5,161 bases of DNA from Chloroflexota bacterium. GTDB taxonomy: Bacteria; Chloroflexota; Dehalococcoidia; RBG-13-53-26. The stretch is taken from positions 1 through 5,161 of the forward strand of contig JAUWXW010000145.1 in assembly GCA_030616195.1 (NCBI GenBank), in the 5' to 3' direction. This document shows, one piece after another, positions 1 to 5,161 of the stretch. The notes beneath the pieces are model-generated. The model saw nothing but the letters and a program-made list of their open reading frames with translations. It did not search any database and was not told the origin of the DNA. The stretch's first letter is position 1, and each line of letters opens with the position of its first letter. The position numbers and the translations under genes were made by a program.

Positions 1-1119
1 GGATAACGGAGTCCCCATGGGCACCTCGACCAGGCCGCTGTTGGCAATCTTTCCGCTGAGAGCGAAGACAGCCGTGCCCCGGCTTTTCTCAGTGCCGAGG
101 CTGGCGAACCATTCAGACCCGCGGTCAATGATAGCCGGGACGGCGGCCAGCGTTTTGACATTGTTGATATTAGTGGACTTCCCGTCTAAACCCGATTGGG
201 CCGGGAAGGGTGGGCGAGGGCGAGGCATGCCACGCCGACTTTCGATGGAGGCTATTAAAGCCGTTTCCTCACCACAAACAAAGGCCCCAGCCCCCTCTTT
301 CACATGTATAGCAAAATTCAAGCCCGAGCCAAGAATATCCTTCCCCAGGAACCCCTTCTCCTGTGCCTGTTGCAAAGCAACACGAAATCGGTGCACCGCC
401 AGGGGATACTCGGCACGTACATAGATGTAGCCCTCATTGGCCCCGATGGCATACCCGGCAATAGCCAGCCCTTCAATAACGGCATGGGGGTCAGCCTCCA
501 GGATGGAGCGGTCCATAAAGGCCCCCGGATCGCCCTCATCGGCATTGCATATGACGTATTTCTCTTCAGTGGGTCCATTGCGGCAGAACTCCCACTTGCG
601 TCCGGTGGGGAAGCCGGCTCCACCGCGACCCCGCAGCCCTGATCTGGTGATCTCCTCAATGACTTCCTCAGGCGTCATGTCGAGAAGAGCCTTCTTGAAA
701 GCCCGATAGCCACCACTGGCAATGTAATCCTCGATCCTCTCAGGATTGATGTGGCCGCAGTTGCGCAGGACAACGCGCTGCTGCTTGGCGTAGAACTTTA
801 TATCTGTATACAGCGGCATGGCTTGCCCGGACACCGGATCACGATAAAAGAGACGCTCTACTGGCTGGCCATCGCCAAGGTGAGAACTCACAATCTCTGC
901 CGCATCCTCCTCTTGAACGTGGGTATAGAAAATGCCCTCGGGCTCGATAACCACGTTTGGCCCTTGCTCACAGAAACCATGACAGCCGGTGAAGTCTACA
1001 CTAACGTCTTTCAGCCCGCTCTGCTGTACCTCGGTCTTGAGTGCTTCATAGACTTGATCGGACCGTCCGGATATACAGCCGGTTCCCTGGCAGACTAGAA
1101 TGCGGCGATGGTTCTCCAT
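1..1119 (-). CDS. nuoF: NuoF/HndC-like NADH-binding flavoprotein subunit, 3' end cut by the window edge
   Basis: This is the FMN- and NAD(P)(H)-binding subunit of a soluble oxidoreductase complex; it would move electrons between pyridine nucleotide and the iron-sulfur chain. The first 373 residues are visible and the frame is open at base 1. Residues 1-85 form a thioredoxin-like [2Fe-2S] domain with Cys10, Cys15, Cys46 and Cys50 (CxxxxC and CxxxC). This extra domain is typical of HndC/HymB/HoxF-type proteins rather than complex I NuoF. Next come the glycine-rich GLRGRGGAGFPTGRKW segment (161-176), the CNADEGDPGAFMDR segment (191-204) and EGAGAFVCGEETAL (275-288), which build the FMN and NADH pocket. 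The C-terminal [4Fe-4S] motif lies beyond the edge. The ATG at 1119 is one base after the nuoE stop and has GAGGA 5 nt upstream, so translation is probably coupled. The loop at 310-323 is atypical, with Asp312, Ser315 and Lys322 where Trp, Pro and Glu are usual. Family assignment is very secure; the symbol is by homology. Confidence 0.95.
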   Translation of the reverse strand, partial: MENHRRILVCQGTGCISGRSDQVYEALKTEVQQSGLKDVSVDFTGCHGFCEQGPNVVIEPEGIFYTHVQEEDAAEIVSSHLGDGQPVERLFYRDPVSGQAMPLYTDIKFYAKQQRVVLRNCGHINPERIEDYIASGGYRAFKKALLDMTPEEVIEEITRSGLRGRGGAGFPTGRKWEFCRNGPTEEKYVICNADEGDPGAFMDRSILEADPHAVIEGLAIAGYAIGANEGYIYVRAEYPLAVHRFRVALQQAQEKGFLGKDILGSGLNFAIHVKEGAGAFVCGEETALIASIESRRGMPRPRPPFPAQSGLDGKSTNINNVKTLAAVPAIIDRGSEWFASLGTEKSRGTAVFALSGKIANSGLVEVPMGTPLS

Positions 1120-1120
1120 G

Positions 1121-1609
1121 CTATTCCTCACCCTTTCTCCTGGTAAAGAGTTGAGACACCTTCTTTGGATTCATGTGCCCGTGAGTCTCCTTTCCAATGA
1201 CTATATTAGGAGCCAGGGCACAAACACCGATGCAGGCAACCGTCTCCAGGGTATATTCCATGTCAGGTGTGGTCTGCCCCTCTTCGAGACCGAGATTCTG
1301 CTTCACCAACTTGAGTATCGTCTTTCCCCCCCGCACGTGGCAGGCTGTCCCCCGGCATACCCTGACAATCTTCTTTCCCCGGGGAACCGTGTAGAGCTGC
1401 TCATAGAAGCTAATGACCCCCTGCACCTGGGAGGGGAACAGGTCGAACGCCTCAGCTATGGGTCCGATACTCTCAGGGGGAATATAGCCGCACTCGTCCT
1501 GTATTTTCTGGAGGACAGGAATCAAGGGCCACTTGTCATCACGGTACTGAGCGATGATCTCACCTATCCGTGCCGGATCGGGCCTGGCCCTTTCTTCACG
1601 CTTACCCAT
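1121..1609 (-). CDS. nuoE: NuoE/HndA-like thioredoxin-fold [2Fe-2S] subunit
   Basis: This is the 24-kDa-type subunit that carries one [2Fe-2S] cluster and sits next to the NuoF-like flavoprotein. It is 162 residues long, normal for the family. Residues 1-70 are the helical N-terminal part (LIPVLQKIQDECGYIPPESI, then the VQGVISFYEQ region that precedes the fold). The cluster ligands are Cys85 and Cys90 (CRGTAC) and Cys126 and Cys130 (CIGVC), followed by the usual ALAPNIVI stretch. The start chosen is ATG 1609, which overlaps the end of the upstream gene by 8 bases and has GGAAAGGA 9 nt upstream. An in-frame upstream extension of 29 residues to 1696 lies wholly inside the upstream gene, looks unlike the family, and is rejected. 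All four ligands are intact, so the protein should be functional. In known complexes this cluster is thought to exchange electrons with FMN off the main chain. Confidence 0.95.
   Translation of the reverse strand: MGKREERARPDPARIGEIIAQYRDDKWPLIPVLQKIQDECGYIPPESIGPIAEAFDLFPSQVQGVISFYEQLYTVPRGKKIVRVCRGTACHVRGGKTILKLVKQNLGLEEGQTTPDMEYTLETVACIGVCALAPNIVIGKETHGHMNPKKVSQLFTRRKGEE
1125..1129 (-). promoter_or_regulatory. ribosome binding site of the nuoF-like gene, inside the end of nuoE
   Basis: GAGGA on the minus strand lies 5 nt before ATG 1119 and overlaps the last codons of nuoE, whose TAG stop ends one base before the nuoF start. This is the arrangement expected for translational coupling. Confidence 0.65.
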
Positions 1610-4295
1610 GAGAACCAATCCTTTCCAGCCTGACACGACAGGCTTTGAGGGAAGGGATTTTTGACCGAGGGTCCAGGGAGATATCAAACAGGGCATTCAC
1701 CGGGCTCTCTGAGAAGGACACGGGCATGAAGAGCATTCCCTCGGTTACTGTATCGGCAATCCTGGCTTTGGCTGTAACTTCGCCTTGGGGTGAAACAACT
1801 TTCACCTCATCGCCATAGCTGATTCCCAAATGCCTGGCATCGGACTCGTTGATCTCCACAAAGGCCTCGGGCTGGATCTGCTTCAAACGCCACGACCTCG
1901 AGCTGCTGGAGCCGGTACCGGCCTGGTATAAAATGGTTCCTGTCAATAGAAGAAGAGGGTACGCCTCTTCTGGTATATCTGGGCGTAAGGTGCCTTCGGC
2001 TGGGTAAAAGCGGTCAAAGGCTCTGGGAAACTGACCCTTGTAGAGACGTCTCGTTCCCAGCGGGCCGTTGTACAATTCGGCACGGTGCAAGCCCTTCATT
2101 TCCGAGTCCGCATAGCCTATTCCCTGGTATAAGGGGACCAGTGCCTCGATCTCATCCATGACCTGCTGAAGCGAAGAGTAAGGCATGGAGCGGTTCATCT
2201 TAGCGGCGAGCCGAAGAACTATCTCCCAGTCCGGCGAACTCTCGCCGTGGGGGCTAGTGGCCTTTCGAATGCGTTGCACCCTTCCCTCGAAGTTGGTGAA
2301 CGTACCTTCCTTTTCAGCAAAGCTGGCAGCAGGCAAAACCACCGTAGCCAGTTTTGCTGTTTCGGTAAGAAACATGTCCTGCACCACCAGGAAATCGAGG
2401 GATGATAAGGCCTCCCTGACGAACGTCAAGTGCGGGAAACTCAGGGCTGGATTCTCTCCCACAATATACATCCCCCTGACCTTTCCCTCTTTTGCCTGCT
2501 CAATCATCTCCAGAGCTGTTAGCCCAGGATCAGCAGGCAGGTGATTTCCCCATAGTTTTTCGAAGCTTTGTCTGACCTGATCATCCTTTACACTTTGATA
2601 TCCAGGAAGAAAACCAGGCAAAGCCCCCATGTCACCGGCGCCTTGTCCGTTGTTATCCCTTTGCAGGGCATATATGCCACCTCCACTGTGCCCCACATTC
2701 CCGGTCAGCATGGCCAGATTAGCCAGGGCCATTACGCTGTCCGTTCCAGTGATGTGCTGGGTAATCCCGTTGCCGCAGACAATGGAAGCCCGGCTGGCCC
2801 CGGCGAAGAGTCGGGCAGCACGACAGACGTCTTCACCAGAAATGCCGGTGACCTCCTCGACATATTCAGCAGTATACGGCGCCAGACTCTGGTTGAACGC
2901 CTCAAAGTTATCCGTTCTTCTGGTTACAAACTCCTCATCCAACAGGCCCTCACTGACAATCACCTTTGCCAAGCCGTTCATGAGAACTACATCGGTGCCA
3001 ACCCTCGGCCTCAGCCATAGGTGGGCAAAAGAAGCAAGCTTTGTTTTTCGAGGATCCACCAGCAGCAGCGTGGCACCTTTATACTTAACGGCACGCTTTA
3101 TGGCATAGCCAACGACAGGAGCTGAGGAGGTGAGATCGGCCCCAATAACCAGTATGACCTCCGATCCTTCCAGTTCATCAAGGGAGTTCGTTGATCCAGG
3201 CGTGCCCAGAGTCCAGCCCAGGCCAACACGACTGCTGGAACTGTACAGGCGGCTACCGTTGTCAATGTTGTTGGTACCCAGTACGCTCCGAGCGAATCTC
3301 TGCAGCAGGTAGTTCTCCTCGTTGGTACACTTGGAGGAGCCCAGGACAGCCAGGCTATCGGGGCCATCAGCTTCAATTATCCGTCCCAGTTCGGTAGCTA
3401 CCAGGTCCAATGCCTCTTCCCAGGATACCTCCTTAAAGTCGCCATTCACTTTGATCAGAGGGCGGCTCAACCTTTCTGAGCTATGCACGAAATCGTAACC
3501 ATAGCTTCCCTTGACACACAGCGCTCCATGGTTTATGGCACCCTCTTTGCCCGGCCTGGCCCGCACTATGCGGTCGCCCTTAACTTCCAGGGAGATGGTG
3601 CAGCCACATCCACAGAAGGGGCAGATAGTGGAAACAGCCGTTGTGGTGCTCCCCCCGTATAACCTCTTCTTTTCCATGAGCGCGCCGGTGGGGCAGGCTG
3701 CCACACACGTACCACAGAAGGTACACTCAGACTGCTCCAGTGGCGTATCGTTCAGTGTTGCCGGCTTGGACCTGAATCCACGGTCAATGTAGTCGATAAC
3801 ACCTTCGACAACCAGTTCGTGATCTACTCGAATGCACTTAGCACACAGGATGCACTTGCTCAAGTCCCTCTCCATAAACGGGTTGACATCCTGGATGGTG
3901 GCCGGCTGGTGGATTTTCTGGAATTCCACCAGGCCGATGCCCATGTCTGAGGCAACGCGGCGTAGCTCGCAGCGATTGCCCTTGTCGCATACCATACAGG
4001 AATCAGGATGACTGGCCAGCATAAGCTTGACAATGATCTTGCGGCGATCCAGTACCCGTGGAGAGGCAGTGTTGATCACCATTCCGGACGCTATAGGCGT
4101 GACACACGATGCCAGAAGTGCGCCCGTACGTTCATCTTCTACCAGGCATACACGACAAGCACCATACGGGGCCAGGTGAGGATCATAACAGAGAGTCGGA
4201 ATGTCTACTCCCGACTCTCGAGCCAGTTCCAGCACCGTCGTTCCGGGATAACCGCTTACTTCCCGGCCATTAAGCGTGATAGTAATGGTCTGCAA
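1602..4295 (-). CDS. FdhA/NuoG-family molybdopterin oxidoreductase large subunit (formate dehydrogenase alpha-like, catalytic residues replaced)
   Basis: This 897-residue catalytic-subunit homologue resembles NAD-linked formate dehydrogenase alpha. Domains seen: [2Fe-2S] ferredoxin domain (1-75; Cys36, 47, 50, 64); NuoG-type His-Cys cluster (His96, Cys100, 103, 109); double [4Fe-4S] module (Cys148, 151, 154, then Asp158 where Cys is usual; Cys191, 194, 197, 201); and a bis-MGD domain with Cys225, 228, 232 and 260 for a further [4Fe-4S], then Lys262 (equivalent to FdhF Lys44). MGD-binding-like segments follow (VDPRK 413-417, GENPA 613-617), and a C-terminal dinucleotide-binding domain spans about 780-890. 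There is no signal peptide, so it is cytoplasmic. Against E. coli FdhF, Sec140 is Tyr351, His141 is Ser352 and Arg333 is Gln545. Formate oxidation by the known mechanism is therefore doubtful and no symbol is given. The start is TTG 4295: GGGGAG lies 6 nt upstream and the protein then begins like its homologues (QTITITLNG). An upstream TTG at 4451 would add 52 unrelated residues. Confidence 0.9.
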   Translation of the reverse strand: MQTITITLNGREVSGYPGTTVLELARESGVDIPTLCYDPHLAPYGACRVCLVEDERTGALLASCVTPIASGMVINTASPRVLDRRKIIVKLMLASHPDSCMVCDKGNRCELRRVASDMGIGLVEFQKIHQPATIQDVNPFMERDLSKCILCAKCIRVDHELVVEGVIDYIDRGFRSKPATLNDTPLEQSECTFCGTCVAACPTGALMEKKRLYGGSTTTAVSTICPFCGCGCTISLEVKGDRIVRARPGKEGAINHGALCVKGSYGYDFVHSSERLSRPLIKVNGDFKEVSWEEALDLVATELGRIIEADGPDSLAVLGSSKCTNEENYLLQRFARSVLGTNNIDNGSRLYSSSSRVGLGWTLGTPGSTNSLDELEGSEVILVIGADLTSSAPVVGYAIKRAVKYKGATLLLVDPRKTKLASFAHLWLRPRVGTDVVLMNGLAKVIVSEGLLDEEFVTRRTDNFEAFNQSLAPYTAEYVEEVTGISGEDVCRAARLFAGASRASIVCGNGITQHITGTDSVMALANLAMLTGNVGHSGGGIYALQRDNNGQGAGDMGALPGFLPGYQSVKDDQVRQSFEKLWGNHLPADPGLTALEMIEQAKEGKVRGMYIVGENPALSFPHLTFVREALSSLDFLVVQDMFLTETAKLATVVLPAASFAEKEGTFTNFEGRVQRIRKATSPHGESSPDWEIVLRLAAKMNRSMPYSSLQQVMDEIEALVPLYQGIGYADSEMKGLHRAELYNGPLGTRRLYKGQFPRAFDRFYPAEGTLRPDIPEEAYPLLLLTGTILYQAGTGSSSSRSWRLKQIQPEAFVEINESDARHLGISYGDEVKVVSPQGEVTAKARIADTVTEGMLFMPVSFSESPVNALFDISLDPRSKIPSLKACRVRLERIGSHG
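1619..1626 (-). promoter_or_regulatory. ribosome binding site of the nuoE-like gene, inside the upstream coding region
   Basis: GGAAAGGA on the minus strand lies 9 nt before ATG 1609, within the last codons of the large-subunit gene. It supports the internal ATG rather than an upstream start, and suggests that ribosomes finishing the large subunit can reinitiate on nuoE. Confidence 0.6.
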
Positions 4296-4301
4296 ATCGC
4301 G

Positions 4302-4307
4302 CTCCCC
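4302..4307 (-). promoter_or_regulatory. Shine-Dalgarno GGGGAG that decides the TTG start of the large subunit
   Basis: On the minus strand GGGGAG is followed by 6 nt and then TTG at 4295. No ATG or GTG lies in this frame between here and the first conserved residues, and the protein then begins with the usual family N-terminus. The combination favours TTG as the initiator. Confidence 0.65.
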
Positions 4308-4344
4308 AGCCTTGCTATGATATGAAATAAGTCTCCTGGCAAGC

Positions 4345-4357
4345 TTTGGGCCCCAAA
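4345..4357. repeat. 13-bp palindrome TTTGGGCCCCAAA in the operon leader
   Basis: TTTGGG and CCCAAA flank a single central C, so the element is a near-perfect palindrome with no room for an RNA loop. If it has a role it would be as a site for a dimeric DNA-binding protein. It lies about 50 bases upstream of the TTG start. Confidence 0.3.
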
Positions 4358-4368
4358 TTAGGAAATCA

Positions 4369-4395
4369 GATTCTGAGCCATCATCTGTCAGAATC
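4369..4395 (-). repeat. 8-bp inverted repeat, second hairpin of the operon leader
   Basis: The arms GATTCTGA (4369-4376) and TCAGAATC (4388-4395) are exact inverse complements with an 11-nt loop, five bases from the neighbouring hairpin at 4400-4420. On the minus strand it is followed by a modestly T-rich TGATTTCCTAATTT, so a weak terminator or attenuator is possible but not shown. Confidence 0.5.
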
Positions 4396-4399
4396 CAAC

Positions 4400-4420
4400 C
4401 CGCATCGCTTTCAGATGCGG
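4400..4420 (-). repeat. 7-bp GC-rich hairpin in the operon leader
   Basis: The arms CCGCATC and GATGCGG (4400-4406 and 4414-4420) are exact inverse complements with a 7-nt loop, giving a stable small hairpin about 105 bases upstream of the TTG start. No U-tract follows on either strand. It could be a leader structure or a protein site; function unknown. Confidence 0.5.
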
Positions 4421-4470
4421 CTCCTCCCTTCGGCTTATGTCCCCGCAGCAAGCTATGAGGTATTTCCCTT

Positions 4471-4508
4471 ATGTGTCAGCAATCTCTCTCGACAGCCAGA
4501 TGACACAT
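4471..4508 (-). repeat. 8-bp inverted repeat with 22-nt spacer after the regulator gene
   Basis: The arms ATGTGTCA (4471-4478) and TGACACAT (4501-4508) are exact inverse complements. The element begins 18 bases after the regulator stop. As RNA it would be a stem with a large loop, which may pair further inside with a bulge. No U-tract follows on the minus strand, so it is a poor intrinsic terminator; it could be an mRNA 3' structure or a two-half-site operator. Confidence 0.45.
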
Positions 4509-4526
4509 TCCGCACCCGGCCTGTAC

Positions 4527-5161
4527 TTAGCCGGCAATAGAAGGTATGAACCGCTTCCCTTGGCTGACGGATCTGATGCCGTCCAGAAGATCTGTACTAG
4601 CACTTCTCTTGGGGACAAAGCCCAGTGCTCCCACCTGGCTGCTGGCAAGCACGTTTTCCTCGTCATCGTACTGGCTCAACATCAAAACCTTGGCCTGTCC
4701 GCCCGTGGTGCCTATCCGTTTGGCAGCCTCTAGTCCGTTCATCACCGGCATGACTATATCCATCAGCACCACGTCAGGAGAAAGCTGGAGTACCTTCTCC
4801 AGTGCCTCCTGTCCGTTCACCGCCTCCCCCACCACCTGCATGTCCCTCTGCAAAGCCAGTAATGCCCGTATGCCATCCCTGACTATGGCATGATCATCTA
4901 CCACCAGCACCCTGATTCTTCTGGTCACTTTGTCCAGCAGTTTCTCTATTCGAGGCACCAATGAGACTGGCTCGATGGGCTTGGCCAGATAGTCATCAGC
5001 TTCAAGACGCAACCCCTCATCTTTGCTCCACCCGTTCACCAGTTGCCTTTCCGGCATGGCATCGATCACAATAATGGGCAGATCGCTAAACGGTGAGGTG
5101 CGCTTCAGCCACTGATGCAATAAGAACGCATCTCCTCGGGGCATTAACGTGCCCACTATGA
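4527..5161 (-). CDS. tandem receiver-domain response regulator, 5' end cut by the window edge, no DNA-binding domain
   Basis: This is the C-terminal part of a two-component signalling protein; the frame is open at base 5161, so the start is outside. Residues are numbered from the GTG at 5156. Residues 1-75 are the second half of a first receiver: VGTLMP in place of DxxMP, PIIVIDA in place of PIIVLTA, and the conserved Lys59 in YLAKP. It thus lacks both the phospho-acceptor Asp (Gly2) and the switch Thr/Ser (Asp32). Residues 81-205 are a complete NarL-type receiver with Asp87 and Asp88, acceptor Asp133 (VVLMDIVMP), Ser161 and Lys183. The protein ends at FIPSIAG just where a LuxR-type helix-turn-helix would normally begin; none is present here or in the 230 bases after the stop. 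The second receiver should be phosphorylatable, so the protein may act by protein contact. It could also be the tail of a longer hybrid kinase. A link to the downstream operon is suggested only by adjacency and shared strand. Confidence 0.88.
   Translation of the reverse strand, partial: IVGTLMPRGDAFLLHQWLKRTSPFSDLPIIVIDAMPERQLVNGWSKDEGLRLEADDYLAKPIEPVSLVPRIEKLLDKVTRRIRVLVVDDHAIVRDGIRALLALQRDMQVVGEAVNGQEALEKVLQLSPDVVLMDIVMPVMNGLEAAKRIGTTGGQAKVLMLSQYDDEENVLASSQVGALGFVPKRSASTDLLDGIRSVSQGKRFIPSIAG

Larger units (their letters stand above)
4296..4526 (-). other. intergenic leader between the regulator and the oxidoreductase operon
   Basis: This 231-base stretch is the only sizeable non-coding region in the window and must hold the promoter of the operon, unless the operon is read through from the regulator gene. 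It contains three inverted repeats, a short palindrome and spaced TCAGAWT-type repeats, listed separately. No intrinsic terminator with a U-tract is seen after the regulator stop on the minus strand. Weak promoter-like elements exist: CTGACA resembling a -35 box near 4475-4480, and TATCAT resembling a -10 box at 4317-4322. Neither has a convincing partner box, so no promoter is called. The frame of the downstream gene stays open across part of the region to 4451 but gives unconserved sequence. Confidence 0.6.

Noticed and set aside
1610..1696. Upstream extension of the nuoE-like gene by 29 residues.
   Set aside because: It lies entirely within the large-subunit gene in another frame and adds sequence unlike NuoE, whereas ATG 1609 has a ribosome binding site and gives a normal length.
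17..2544. Several plus-strand open frames of 60-180 codons opposite the nuo-like and large-subunit genes.
   Set aside because: They are antisense to strongly conserved coding sequence, show no recognisable domains, and lack consistent ribosome binding sites.
3240..3248. Possible in-frame TGA selenocysteine codon at the Mo-ligand position.
   Set aside because: The codon at the aligned position is TAC (Tyr), and the neighbouring codons are CGC, CTG or Ser codons. No TGA occurs in this frame.
4397..4423. Sequence reading GAGCCGCATC, TGAAAGC, GATGCGGGTT on the minus strand, which recalls group II intron domain V.
   Set aside because: The stem is only 7 bp and lacks the longer helix, the 2-nt bulge and the 34-nt length of domain V. 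No intron-encoded reverse transcriptase or flanking domains are present.
4296..4451. Upstream extension of the large subunit by 52 residues to a TTG at 4451.
   Set aside because: There is no ribosome binding site before that TTG, the residues do not resemble the family N-terminus, and the region carries the hairpins. The TTG at 4295 has GGGGAG at good spacing and starts at the conserved N-terminus.
4471..4526. Rho-independent terminator after the regulator gene.
   Set aside because: The inverted repeat has a 22-nt loop and no run of T follows it on the minus strand.
1..5161. CRISPR arrays, tRNA or rRNA genes, insertion sequences and transposase remnants.
   Set aside because: No arrayed repeats, no RNA gene signatures and no mobile-element genes or terminal repeats were seen; apart from 231 bases the window is fully coding.

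Overview
The window holds the end of one regulatory gene and a compact three-gene operon, all read on the minus strand, so transcription runs from right to left. The sequence has moderate GC. The genes encode a soluble NAD(H)-linked, iron-sulfur-rich oxidoreductase of the kind found in anaerobic bacteria (NuoE/NuoF/NuoG-like, HndA/HndC-like, FdhA-like). The lineage cannot be fixed from the sequence. A strict or facultative anaerobe, for example from Chloroflexota, Desulfobacterota or Firmicutes, is an inference only.

Layout in transcription order. Positions 5161-4527 carry the 3' part of a gene for a protein with two receiver domains, whose 5' end lies outside the window. Positions 4526-4296 are a 231-base intergenic leader with several inverted repeats and spaced direct repeats. 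Positions 4295-1602 encode an 897-residue molybdopterin oxidoreductase with a NuoG-type iron-sulfur N-terminus. Positions 1609-1121 encode a 162-residue NuoE-like [2Fe-2S] subunit whose start overlaps the end of the previous gene. Positions 1119-1 encode the first 373 residues of a NuoF-like FMN/NADH-binding subunit and run off the left edge. The order G-like, E, F with overlapping or touching genes implies one transcript and one complex.

How they would work together: the large subunit would oxidise or reduce a substrate at a bis-MGD molybdenum or tungsten site and pass electrons along its iron-sulfur chain to NuoE and NuoF, where FMN exchanges them with NAD(P)(H). Automated annotation would probably call the large subunit a formate dehydrogenase alpha subunit. 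The main result here is that the catalytic residues of formate dehydrogenase are missing. In a gap-free alignment to E. coli FdhF, recalled from memory, Sec140 is Tyr, His141 is Ser and Arg333 is Gln, while Lys44 and the [4Fe-4S] cysteines are kept. One ferredoxin-type cysteine of the large subunit is also an Asp, and the first receiver domain of the neighbouring regulator lacks its phospho-acceptor Asp. The complex is therefore a candidate for an NAD-linked molybdoenzyme with an unassigned substrate, or for one whose Mo site has lost formate chemistry.
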